64,000 nt of DNA from Rhizobium esperanzae (GTDB lineage: Bacteria; Pseudomonadota; Alphaproteobacteria; Rhizobiales; Rhizobiaceae): contig NZ_MXPU01000023.1 in assembly GCF_002204185.1 (NCBI RefSeq), positions 1-64,000 of the forward strand, written 5' to 3'. Positions 9,395-17,625 of the stretch are shown one piece after another. The translations under genes were made by a program, and so were the position numbers. Positions within the stretch are counted from its first letter, which is position 1. The number at the start of each line of letters is the position of its first letter. The notes under the pieces were generated by a model that searched no databases, was not told where the DNA came from, and worked only from the letters and a program-made list of their open reading frames with translations.

Positions 9395-10018
9395 ATGCTC
9401 GACGCGGCCCAAATCAAAGACTGCGCCGACCCTTCACTCACACCCGCGATCGTCGAACAGTTCGTCACTGCCGCGGGCTCTGCCGATCCTCTCGCGGTGA
9501 CCGTCCGATCGGGCGGCCGATTGATCCTGGTGCCGAAGGCCAAATCACCTGACGAGGCGATGGACATCGTGCGTCAATATACCGGCAAGGCTGTCGTTCG
9601 TGTCGGTCTGACGCAGTTTCCGGCCGGTGTGGGGGTCAAGGACCTGGCGGATCTCAAACCAGATTTAATCGACGCCTGCCAGAACCTGCGCAAGGGAACG
9701 GCTATGTTCGCCAAGATCATCAGGATCGTCGCCAAATGGTACGGCAATCCAAAAAGCGACGATGTTTTTCCGCAGATTTTCGAGGACTCGGTCTACGCCT
9801 GGAAAACCGGCGTGTTCGAAGGGGTAGGGGTGTTTCAGGCGGATGATCCAGGCGGCGCTATCATTAATCAGACCGAGCTGAAGGACGGCGGGGAGACTGA
9901 GTTCGTGGACGAAGCCACCCCCTCCCAGACCGATGCGGAACCTCAGGAGTTGGAAGAAGTCGGCAAAGCCGGAATGCGGATTGATCTGTCGAGGATCGGC
10001 GGTCAAAAAGGCCTCTAA
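9395..10018 (+). CDS. traH: TraH conjugal transfer protein
   Basis: A 207-residue soluble protein of the TraH family that closes the traAFBH operon of Ti-type and rhizobial plasmids. The hallmark region is VTVRSGGRLILVPKAKSP followed by a conserved stretch ending AMFAKIIRIVAKWYGNP. The C-terminus is acidic. Its biochemical role is not known. A GAGGAGG lies just upstream of the ATG. Confidence 0.88.
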   Translation: MLDAAQIKDCADPSLTPAIVEQFVTAAGSADPLAVTVRSGGRLILVPKAKSPDEAMDIVRQYTGKAVVRVGLTQFPAGVGVKDLADLKPDLIDACQNLRKGTAMFAKIIRIVAKWYGNPKSDDVFPQIFEDSVYAWKTGVFEGVGVFQADDPGGAIINQTELKDGGETEFVDEATPSQTDAEPQELEEVGKAGMRIDLSRIGGQKGL

Positions 10019-10454
10019 GTCTCTGTATCTCGATTGATCGCGTAAACGTCCCGACCTCGCTTGGTCCCGGCGCCACCATGCCACGGAACGCTGGCCACTT
10101 TGGACCATGTCCACTCGCCGGCTGCCTCCCCAATGCTATATCTGTCGTCCAATGCATGATCATGTCAAATGGACGATCGCCTGCTTCGAACAGAGGTAAA
10201 ACGGTCCAAAGAGCGCAGGAGGATTCGCGTGTCAGCGCATCCAGGAATTGGTCATCGCGCGAATTTCTGCAGTTGCGGAAGCGCGTCAGGTCAGCACACT
10301 ATAGTTGCCTACAGGCTGTACGGCGAAGGACCCTCGGCCTTGAGATGCGGTCGGCGCCAACGATACCGTTTTCGCTCACACTGGCTGAGCAATCGTAGCG
10401 CGAACGCGCCCGCGAAACGGTGCAACAGCTTCGAGATGAGGAATGTGCTGAAAT
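10019..10454. other. Intergenic stretch without recognised content
   Basis: It lies between the end of traH and the convergent end of the XRE gene. No reading frame here resembles a known protein, and no clear repeat or RNA gene was seen. Confidence 0.5.
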
Positions 10455-10718
10455 TTACGACCGGTTGGCGCACCCAGAGCTGATGGGGGCGTTGCCACGG
10501 CAGGTCGGACTTGTTCTTGCTAAAAAATCCGATGGATCGACACCAAGGGCGTCAGAGATCTGGCCAAGGACAGTGAGGGTTGCGGACGTCTCGGCACGTT
10601 CGATGGCACCAATATGACGCATGCTCAGACCAGTTCGGTAGGCCAGTTCTTCCTGCGTCAGTTTTTTGCCATGGCGTATTCGACGCAAGTTCATCGCCAT
10701 GACCTCGTTGAGATCCAT
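10455..10718 (-). CDS. XRE-family transcriptional regulator
   Basis: An 87-residue protein consisting of one Cro/C1-type helix-turn-helix (residues about 9-64: NLRRIRHGKKLTQEELA ... ISDALGVDP). It is a small DNA-binding repressor without an effector domain. An inverted repeat just upstream (10741-10767) is a natural operator for autoregulation. It sits between the traH end and traM, so it may tune conjugation genes, but it could equally be a remnant of an antitoxin pair with the toxin lost. Confidence 0.82.
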   Translation of the reverse strand: MDLNEVMAMNLRRIRHGKKLTQEELAYRTGLSMRHIGAIERAETSATLTVLGQISDALGVDPSDFLARTSPTCRGNAPISSGCANRS

Positions 10719-10740
10719 GACATGAGCGGAACCTGAATCC

Positions 10741-10767
10741 GAACTATTGTTCTAGGAAGTATAGTTC
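10741..10767. promoter_or_regulatory. Inverted repeat upstream of the XRE gene
   Basis: GAACTAT at 10741-10747 and ATAGTTC at 10761-10767 form perfect arms. Each half also carries its own smaller dyad (GAAC-TATT-GTTC on the left, GGAA-GTATAG-TTCC on the right). It lies 23 bases upstream of the XRE start codon, typical of an autoregulatory operator. Confidence 0.55.
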
Positions 10768-10924
10768 CGATTCCGCCTGGCGCGTGCTATTGGTGGCCGC
10801 CGCGCGTTAATCTTTGAGTCGATTGAGCTGGATGATGGCGATCAGGGCCGTACACCGGCGGCCCAAACGATATACTGCGGTGAGTAGCGTTTGAAGAGTG
10901 GGGACGATGTGTGAGGAGAAGCGG

Positions 10925-11245
10925 ATGAGCGAGTCTGATGCGTCCGGAGAGCCCGAAGAAAACGAGGGAGCTTCTCGCTATAGTTCACTCACGAAAACTG
11001 AACTGGAGGCGCTGGCCGTCTCAGCATTGCTGAAACACCGCAGTATGCTTGGCGCCGACGAGGCTGTTTACGAAGAATGGCTCAGCGCCAGCCGCGATCC
11101 CACCGTATCGAGCGATGTTCTCCAGACTTTGCAGGACGAATATTTTTTAAGGCAGAAGAAGGCGCAGGACCAGCAGGAAGAGCTTTCCGAGATCATCGAC
11201 GCCCTCGGCTATATTCCATTTATTTCGTCAGAGGAGGAGGGCTGA
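10925..11245 (+). CDS. traM: TraM quorum-sensing antiactivator
   Basis: A 106-residue protein resembling TraM, which binds TraR and blocks it until the quorum is reached. The pattern LTKTELEALAVSALLKHRSM near the N-terminus and EIIDALGYIPFIS at the C-terminus match the two conserved ends of Agrobacterium TraM. The start was placed at the ATG after GAGGAGAAGCGG; a GTG 27 bases upstream is an alternative. It converges tail-to-tail with traR, leaving 3 bases between them, the same arrangement as in Ti plasmids. Confidence 0.8.
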   Translation: MSESDASGEPEENEGASRYSSLTKTELEALAVSALLKHRSMLGADEAVYEEWLSASRDPTVSSDVLQTLQDEYFLRQKKAQDQQEELSEIIDALGYIPFISSEEEG

Positions 11246-11248
11246 CGG

Positions 11249-11953
11249 TCAGTACAGGCCACGGTCCTTGGCAATTGCGACGAGTTGGGGAACGGTCTTG
11301 GCCTCGAACTTTCGGCGCGCGCTGTCCAAGTAGTGCTGTACCGTCCTCGCGTTGATGCCCGTCAGCATGGCGGTTTCCGGCGCGCTTTTCCCCTTCATCG
11401 CCCACATCAGGCACCTCCCCTCCCTTGGGGAAAGCGCCTGTCTTGGAGCCACGAGCGTCGTCGCGCCAACGATCTTCAGGCTGTAATGGACAGCCATGAC
11501 CGCCTGCATTGCCTTTCGAGCATCACGCAATTTCGGTATTTCCGACTTTCGTTCCGATGACGCCAATGTCAGCAACATTGTCGACCCATAGCTTCCTTCG
11601 ACGGGAATGGTCACTCCACTACAAATACCGTGCTCGACTGCCTTGTCGCGAAACTGCCGGAGTTCCGAAGAACCGCGAGCCGGCCAGTCGTCGGAGGTCC
11701 AGGCGAACATGTCCATGCGGCGCTTGGCCTCCGTCACCACAGGGTCGATCCGCGCGTAGCGACGGGCAAGGTAAATCCCCTCCCAAGTTTCAGGGTAAGA
11801 ATTGAACGTTTTCACTTCAGCGCCTTCGGTTTGTAGATACGCAAAATAGTCGAACCCACATGCATGCGCAAAGCTCTTGACCGCTTTCTTGATCATACGT
11901 TCATCGCGCGCGGCTTCGGCCATGTCGATGAGTGAGCGAAAGTCTTCGTCCAT
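11249..11953 (-). CDS. traR: TraR, LuxR-family quorum-sensing activator
   Basis: A 234-residue transcription factor that binds an acyl-homoserine lactone and switches on tra, trb and rep operons. The N-terminal ligand domain keeps the signature residues at the numbers known from Agrobacterium TraR: Tyr53, Trp57, Tyr61, Asp70 and Trp85. The C-terminal LuxR helix-turn-helix spans about 172-225 (LSPREGRCLMWAMKGKSAPE). The full length and intact motifs suggest a working regulator, not the truncated TrlR type. It lies downstream of trbI on the same strand and faces traM. Confidence 0.93.
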   Translation of the reverse strand: MDEDFRSLIDMAEAARDERMIKKAVKSFAHACGFDYFAYLQTEGAEVKTFNSYPETWEGIYLARRYARIDPVVTEAKRRMDMFAWTSDDWPARGSSELRQFRDKAVEHGICSGVTIPVEGSYGSTMLLTLASSERKSEIPKLRDARKAMQAVMAVHYSLKIVGATTLVAPRQALSPREGRCLMWAMKGKSAPETAMLTGINARTVQHYLDSARRKFEAKTVPQLVAIAKDRGLY

Positions 11954-12224
11954 TGACCTTTATCCTGCCTTCTCCCGTGCCGCTAGGGCCCTGATCTCGC
12001 CGCAACTTGGCCGCCCTTGTCATCAAGGCCGGCGAAGAGCCGGCCCAAGGTCAACCAATCTCGGATTCATGAGAGCCGTGGGACGCATGCCACAGTCGCT
12101 CACCGATATGTCTACTCACGTTCTGCGCGTATTCAAGCTCTGGTCGATCTAAAACAAGACCATAAGATGGAAGATTTTACCGCCGCCAAGCCGCGCACTT
12201 CGCTTGCAGCTATCGTCTTGGCTG

Positions 12225-13520
12225 TTACGGGCCGCTATAGGCCGACGGGAAAACGATGTCCTGATCGACAAGAACGTTGAACTTGTAACCGGGGCGTATG
12301 CGGATGGTCGGTTGGGCGTTCAGGTTTTTCGAGATCGTCTGCTCAGCCACACGGCCGAAGCTTTCCGCGAAATTGCTCCTTGCCGCGTCAGAGGCGGATT
12401 CCTGGCTTGCGAGCGTCGAACTCTGGGGCGCCGACATTTCGATCCCGCTTCCGATCAGCGCGATTAGAGCGGCTGAACCAAAAGTCCGCCAGAGATGGCG
12501 ATCGACCTTGTCCTTGAACCCGCCGTAGCCTTCAGCATCGGTGCCGGCCATGCCGCCGATCTGCAGCGTCGAACCGTTCGGGAATATGAGGTCGGTCCAG
12601 ACGACGAGAACCCGCTCCTGAGCGAAGGAGATTTTCGAATCGTAGCGGCCGAATAGCTTGGCGCCCTGCGGCACGAGAAGACGGTGTCCCGTGGCGCTGT
12701 CATAGACATTCTGGCTGATCTGCGCGGTAATGCGTCCCGGTAGGTCGGAATTCAGGCCGGTGATCAGCGTGGCCGGGATGACCGCCCCCCGCTTGAGCTC
12801 ATACGGCGACAACTGCGGCACAACCTCATTGGGCAGATAACCGAGGTCTTTGATATCCTGGTTGAAAAAGTCCTCCTTTGAGGCCTGGGCGTTCCCATTG
12901 ACATTCTGTCCCAATAACCCCGATCTCATCGCAGCCGCATAAAGATCGGAGGCGTCGTTCGTCGTACTGTCGGTCTGTCGAGCAGTATCGTTGGTGTTCG
13001 CCGCAGCCTCTTCCGCGTCAGACACATTCACCTTTAGCGGCGAGTCCAATGCAGTTGCGCGCGCCTGTAGCCTCGCCATCAGCTGGCGCTGCTCTTCCCG
13101 AATATATTGTTCGTCCTGCTCGCGTTTCAGACGCGCCTTCCATTCCTCCTCGGACTCCATACCGGAACGCGGGTCCCGGTCCACCGGCCGCCGCTCGGGA
13201 ACGGGCTCTTCAGTCTCGACCTTCTGCTCGATGACGGGCGTGGGCTGAAACGATTCGCGTTCAACCGGCTCGCCGATAATGCCGTCTGGAACCCCACGCT
13301 TGAGCTGTTCGCCGAAATTTGTCGCCGGGGTATTGGAGGCGCTGTCGATGTCGTTGCCGCGGTTGAAGGATAGTCCTCGCCACGACAGGCCGGTCACGAC
13401 AATGCCGCAAAACAGCACGACCAAGATGATGGTGACGATGATCGGTAGACGGTTGAGGCGACGCATGCCGTTTTGATCGTCGGCCTGGCCGGATGCGCCA
13501 AGTTGAAGCGATTGCACCAT
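12225..13520 (-). CDS. trbI: TrbI (VirB10-like) channel protein
   Basis: A 431-residue inner-to-outer-membrane bridging protein of the type IV mating channel. A short cytoplasmic tail precedes one membrane helix (LPIIVTIILVVLFCGIVVTG), then a Pro/Glu-rich periplasmic region and the conserved VirB10 beta-barrel domain (RGAVIPATLITGLNSDLPG ... GYGGFKDKVDRHLWRTFGSAALIAL). The start was placed at the ATG after AGGAGACC. It is the last gene of the leftward traI-trb operon, 10 bases after trbH. Confidence 0.94.
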   Translation of the reverse strand: MVQSLQLGASGQADDQNGMRRLNRLPIIVTIILVVLFCGIVVTGLSWRGLSFNRGNDIDSASNTPATNFGEQLKRGVPDGIIGEPVERESFQPTPVIEQKVETEEPVPERRPVDRDPRSGMESEEEWKARLKREQDEQYIREEQRQLMARLQARATALDSPLKVNVSDAEEAAANTNDTARQTDSTTNDASDLYAAAMRSGLLGQNVNGNAQASKEDFFNQDIKDLGYLPNEVVPQLSPYELKRGAVIPATLITGLNSDLPGRITAQISQNVYDSATGHRLLVPQGAKLFGRYDSKISFAQERVLVVWTDLIFPNGSTLQIGGMAGTDAEGYGGFKDKVDRHLWRTFGSAALIALIGSGIEMSAPQSSTLASQESASDAARSNFAESFGRVAEQTISKNLNAQPTIRIRPGYKFNVLVDQDIVFPSAYSGP

Positions 13521-13530
13521 GGTCTCCTCT

Positions 13531-13968
13531 TCAATTGCGCCGCATGACCGAAAGAGGACCCGCTGGCGTGGCGCCATCCGCTGTCGGCTTGTAGGCGCGG
13601 CTGATCGCGATGGAAGCGGTGGTCATCCGCGCGAGAACCTGGCCCTCAATGCTGTCGATCACATAGGCAAGCTCGACTGGCTTGATGTCCTTGCCGATCT
13701 TGTTGTCTGTAACGACGGTGTATCCCCATCCTTTGAGGGCCGCCTCAAGCGCGGTCGCAAACTCGGATTGGTCGTTGTTCATCTGGATCGTCGTCACTCT
13801 GGCAGAGCCGATCTGCTCGGCCAACCGACCGGCCATGTCACCGGCAACGGCGCTTGTGGCCGGTCCGGTGACAGCCCTCTGTGTTATACCGGTGGTCAAT
13901 GCTTCATCGGCCGTCTGGCAACCGGAAGAGAAGGCGACGGCGATCGAGGCTAACAGCAGCTTGCGCAT
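13531..13968 (-). CDS. trbH: TrbH lipoprotein
   Basis: A 145-residue lipoprotein of the Trb system. The start was placed at the Met that begins a clear lipoprotein signal (MRKLLLASIAVAFSSGC), with GGAGGG upstream; the longer frame overlaps trbG and lacks a signal. It is thought to help anchor the mating channel at the outer membrane. Its position between trbG and trbI follows the Ti-plasmid gene order. Confidence 0.88.
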   Translation of the reverse strand: MRKLLLASIAVAFSSGCQTADEALTTGITQRAVTGPATSAVAGDMAGRLAEQIGSARVTTIQMNNDQSEFATALEAALKGWGYTVVTDNKIGKDIKPVELAYVIDSIEGQVLARMTTASIAISRAYKPTADGATPAGPLSVMRRN

Positions 13969-13970
13969 GA

Positions 13971-14783
13971 TCACCCTCCCCGCTTGATCGTGATCTTCTG
14001 TTGTCGCCATCCGACGCCGGAAAGGAGGATCGCCTTGTCGACCACGTAGTCGACGATCATCATGTCATTCTTCATGCGAAAATTGACGATGCGGTTCTGA
14101 CCGCCCGAGACGACGAAGAGGACCGGAGCGTCCTGGCCAGCGATCGCCTTTGAAAACTGAATGTAGGTCTTTGCTCCATCGGAATAGACCTGTTTTGGTT
14201 TCCAGGCGGCGGTGCCGCTCACCGAATAGGAGAAGTTAAGCTTATCGGGTGCGGCGCCTTGAATGCCTCCGGTTTCCAGCCGCGCATTGATGTCGCCGAG
14301 CTTCATCGAGACATCGTCGGGATACTCAAAACCGATGCGGGCCATGTATTGGGTCGGATGCGACTTGAGCTGGATATGGTATGTGCGTCGCGACGTCGTA
14401 ACCACCATCGAGGTAAGGAGCCCGGCTTCGGATGGTTTGACGACCAAATGGATGGCCTGCCCACCGGTCGCGCCCGACGTCGCCGGCTCGACCTTCCATC
14501 GCACCGTGTCGCCGACAAGCACGTCGCGGACGATCTCGCCGCCCTGCAACTCGATATCGCATACCTGCAGCGGCGAGCAGACGACCGAGGGTTGGGTTTC
14601 GCCGAACAGGAAGATGACCTTTCCATCCGGACCGGTCGTGACGAGACCGGCCGTTCCGCGCCACGTCCTGGAAATTCTCGTTCCCTTCGCCTCGTTCGAG
14701 GTCATGCCTTGCGCCAATGTGCCGCTCGCAAGAGCGAGCCCTGCAATGCAGCCGGCGGCCATGATCAATCCTGTTCTGTTCAT
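13971..14783 (-). CDS. trbG: TrbG (VirB9-like) outer-membrane channel protein
   Basis: A 270-residue secreted protein with a signal peptide (residues about 1-24) and the VirB9/CagX beta-sandwich. The motif VSGTAAWKPKQVYSDGAKTYIQF near residues 190-212 is the conserved domain linking to VirB7/VirB10 partners. It builds the outer ring of the conjugation channel with TrbH and TrbI. Spacing to trbF is about 14 bases. Confidence 0.93.
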   Translation of the reverse strand: MNRTGLIMAAGCIAGLALASGTLAQGMTSNEAKGTRISRTWRGTAGLVTTGPDGKVIFLFGETQPSVVCSPLQVCDIELQGGEIVRDVLVGDTVRWKVEPATSGATGGQAIHLVVKPSEAGLLTSMVVTTSRRTYHIQLKSHPTQYMARIGFEYPDDVSMKLGDINARLETGGIQGAAPDKLNFSYSVSGTAAWKPKQVYSDGAKTYIQFSKAIAGQDAPVLFVVSGGQNRIVNFRMKNDMMIVDYVVDKAILLSGVGWRQQKITIKRGG

Positions 14784-14797
14784 TTAATTTCCCCGCA

Positions 14798-15472
14798 TCA
14801 AAGCTGTGCCGTCCAGTCGAAATCACGGACGAAAAGGCCGATCGGATTGACCCGGATCGTCGCCTCGTCCTGAGGCGTGGTCAGCGTGACCGTGGCGATT
14901 CCCCGAAACCGGCGCGTGCCCATCTCCTTTCCCTTGCGGTCGCGCTCATATTCGGTCCAGTCGATCTGATATGTCTGGTTGGAGAGCGCGACGATGTTGT
15001 TGACTTCGATCGCGACCGTCGACGTCTTCCCCTTCTCGAATGGCGAGTTGCCACGGAACCAGGCATTGATCTTCTCCGTGGACGGGTCCGAAGTCCTCAG
15101 GAGTGCGTAGGTCCGGTCGATATATTGCTTCTGGACCACGGCGTCCGGTGTAATGGAGCGAAAGCTGCTCACGAAGTTGCCGATGGTCGCGCGGACCACG
15201 CGTTCGTCGGCATATTCAATTCGCGCTGGAAAGCCGGCCATCACCGACGTCCCAAGTTTGTCGACCTCGACAATGTAGGGCACGAGCTTGACCTGTGCGC
15301 TTAGATATAAGGCGTAAGTGAAGCCGATCACAGCCATTGTCATGCCGAGGATCCCGACCAGTCTCCAGGCGGCTGCGGCTTTGACGTATGAGCCATATCG
15401 TTCCGACCATTCCTGGCGTGCGGCGAGATACGGGCTTTCGGGAGCGCTGTTTGCTGCCATGGATCCATCCAT
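14798..15472 (-). CDS. trbF: TrbF (VirB8-like) inner-membrane protein
   Basis: A 224-residue bitopic protein: a cytoplasmic tail with the conserved NPYLAARQEW-like segment (SPYLAARQEWSERYG), one membrane helix (about residues 36-56) and a periplasmic NTF2-like domain. It nucleates channel assembly at the inner membrane. Two ATGs four codons apart could serve as start; the first is used here. Confidence 0.93.
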   Translation of the reverse strand: MDGSMAANSAPESPYLAARQEWSERYGSYVKAAAAWRLVGILGMTMAVIGFTYALYLSAQVKLVPYIVEVDKLGTSVMAGFPARIEYADERVVRATIGNFVSSFRSITPDAVVQKQYIDRTYALLRTSDPSTEKINAWFRGNSPFEKGKTSTVAIEVNNIVALSNQTYQIDWTEYERDRKGKEMGTRRFRGIATVTLTTPQDEATIRVNPIGLFVRDFDWTAQL

Positions 15473-15484
15473 TTCTGTTTCTTG

Positions 15485-16678
15485 CTAGTCGTTGAGTTCG
15501 GGTGGTCGCTTGGCGGCGCTGTGCCCACTGCGGCTTTCATCAAGCTTGGCGTTTGCGAGCCCGAGGATCGACCCCGCATAGGCGCCGGGCGAGCCGATCG
15601 CCTTCTCCTTGGTTGCGGATCCCGCAGCGTTGCCAGCAGAACCGATGCCGGCGCCAAGGCCTTTGAAGGCCGCGCCCACGACTGACGAGCCCGCAGCTCG
15701 AGCGGCTTGGCCCGCCGAAAACCCGGCCCCCGCCGCCCCTGCTCCGAGAAAACCTGCGCCGGCGGCGAAGGACGCGGCTTGTCCGCCGTGGCGAATGGCC
15801 TCCATCCCTCCGGAAACTGATGCCCCCTGCACCACGCCTTGCAAGATGTTGGGGACGTAGATCGCGATGATGAAGACGACGACGGCTATACCGGCTATCG
15901 CCAATGCTGTCTGAAACTGGTCACCGATATCAGGTTGGTTCGCGAGCCCGATCAGGACCTCCGATCCGATACGCGAGATCATGACAAGCGCCATGAGCTT
16001 CATTCCCACCGAGAAGGCGTAGACCAGATAGCGGATCGCGAAATCTTTGGTGTAGGATGATCCGCCAAGCCCGAGCATGATCATCCCCGCGAGCAGACCG
16101 ATATACATCTCCACCATCACGCTCACGAAAATCGCTGCAACAAGCGAAAACGAGATGACGACGACGACCATGGCGAAAGCTGCCGAGATTGCGAGCGCGT
16201 TGTCCTCGAAGAGGCCGAACTGGATCTTCTCCGACATTTTGGTTGCGACGGCGAGGCCGGCATTGAAGACGTCGGCAGGTGAAGCAGTTCCACCGCCGGC
16301 GCCAATCTGGAATAGGCTGTCGACCACGGCCTTGGCGAAGGCTGGCCCTTGCGCGAGCACGAAGGCGAAGAAGCCGACGAACATGATCCGTCGCACCAAC
16401 TCTGCGAACCAACTATCAAGTGACGCGGCCTGGATTGCGAGCCAGACGGCCGCGATGCCAATCTCGATCGTCGCGAGAATCCAGAACAACGATTTCCCAG
16501 CATCCATGACGGTGGTCTCCCACCCTTTGGCAGCCGTCGTGATCTGTTTTTGAAGTGATGTCAGCACCGATCCTTCTTGGGCGAATGCAGGCTGAGCTGC
16601 CACCGCCGTAAGTGCGGCGGCCAACACCGCGGCTCGCAGCACACGGAAGCTTGTTGTGGCGCCCATGATGATCACCAT
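15485..16678 (-). CDS. trbL: TrbL (VirB6-like) polytopic membrane protein
   Basis: A 397-residue protein with a signal-like N-terminus, five or more membrane helices across residues 60-270, and a Gly/Ala-rich C-terminal tail typical of TrbL. It forms the inner-membrane pore of the mating channel. Its ATG lies inside the last codons of trbK (GAATGGTGA junction), so translation is coupled. A second ATG four codons in is possible. Confidence 0.92.
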   Translation of the reverse strand: MVIIMGATTSFRVLRAAVLAAALTAVAAQPAFAQEGSVLTSLQKQITTAAKGWETTVMDAGKSLFWILATIEIGIAAVWLAIQAASLDSWFAELVRRIMFVGFFAFVLAQGPAFAKAVVDSLFQIGAGGGTASPADVFNAGLAVATKMSEKIQFGLFEDNALAISAAFAMVVVVISFSLVAAIFVSVMVEMYIGLLAGMIMLGLGGSSYTKDFAIRYLVYAFSVGMKLMALVMISRIGSEVLIGLANQPDIGDQFQTALAIAGIAVVVFIIAIYVPNILQGVVQGASVSGGMEAIRHGGQAASFAAGAGFLGAGAAGAGFSAGQAARAAGSSVVGAAFKGLGAGIGSAGNAAGSATKEKAIGSPGAYAGSILGLANAKLDESRSGHSAAKRPPELND

Positions 16679-16842
16679 TCGACCTTCATTTTATGCCCGC
16701 CAGAGGTGGGATCATCTCTCGAGGGATCAAAGACCGTGGCGCGACGCTCATGCGCCGCCTGTCTTTCGAAAATGAGCCAAGCCGTGCGTAGAATGCCGAC
16801 CACGTTCAGGAAAGAGGTCAGGATCAACTTGGTTCTCACCAT
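16672..16842 (-). CDS. trbK: TrbK-like small protein
   Basis: A 56-residue protein between trbJ and trbL, where entry-exclusion TrbK is normally found. An N-terminal hydrophobic segment (residues 5-25) is followed by a polar tail ending in a TSGGHKMKVEW pattern. Ti-plasmid TrbK is a lipoprotein with a lipobox Cys; no Cys is present here, so any membrane anchor must be the helix itself. It overlaps trbJ by 7 bases and trbL by 7 bases, with the same ATGGTGA junction at both ends. Confidence 0.65.
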   Translation of the reverse strand: MVRTKLILTSFLNVVGILRTAWLIFERQAAHERRATVFDPSRDDPTSGGHKMKVEW

Positions 16843-17625
16843 TCGATTTTCATCCTTTCCCCGCCGGACGTGGATGGTGCAGTCGCGCCAAAGAACTTTT
16901 CCCGACGAGCCTGTGCGAGATCCTTGTCAGTCTGCTCGGTCTGGAGCCAGGTGCCCATCATGGTCATCTGTTGTGAAACGAGCCCGCGCATTTTCTGCAT
17001 CTGCGCGACTTGCTGCGAAGCGATTTCGTGACCGACCTGGAGCGCCTTCATTTGCCCGTCGGCGGTCTCGGACATCGCGCGCAGCGTTGACATCGTGTTT
17101 TCCTCGCTGTCGAATTGATCGGCCGTGAGACTTGCTGGCGATCGTGTCACGGTTGGTATCTGACCAAGTTTGATACGTGGATGTGAAGCTGGCTGCATTC
17201 GGAAGGTTGGTCTTGAGGTTGGCATAGCTCTGGAAGCGCTGCTGCAAGACATCGTCGGCATTCCCCATCGAGAACGATATGCTTTGCCCCTGGTCAACAA
17301 TGCTGCGGAGCCGATTGAGGTCGCTTTCGACCTTTCCCCACATGTAAGACGGCAGTGTCGCCGTGTTCTGGAGAAGGTTCTGATAGATGTTCAGCTGGGT
17401 CTCGATCTGTTGCGCAAGCTGGCTGATCTGTGTCAGCTGATTCTGAATCTGCTCGCCGGATTGACCGACGAGGGAAACCAGTTCGCCGTTGTTGAGGACC
17501 TGAGTCCACTCGGTTGCTGCGCCGGTGGCGGTGCCAGCTTCGGCCTGCGCCACGGTAGCAACTCCGATTGCGAGGGCGCTTAAGCCCGTCAGCCATCTAC
17601 TCGAAATTGAGCTGCGATGCGGCAT
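16836..17625 (-). pseudogene. trbJ: TrbJ (VirB5-like), frameshifted
   Basis: TrbJ is a periplasmic, Gln-rich coiled-coil protein associated with the conjugative pilus. The signal peptide and first ~165 residues (17625 to about 17130) are in one frame, ending SDTNRDTIAS. The rest (LTADQFDSEENTMSTLRAM ... REKFF) continues in another frame to 16836. The switch lies within 17128-17136, and several residues usual at this point in the family seem to be missing, so this looks like a small deletion, not a single-base read error. If real, pilus assembly would be affected. Confidence 0.8.
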
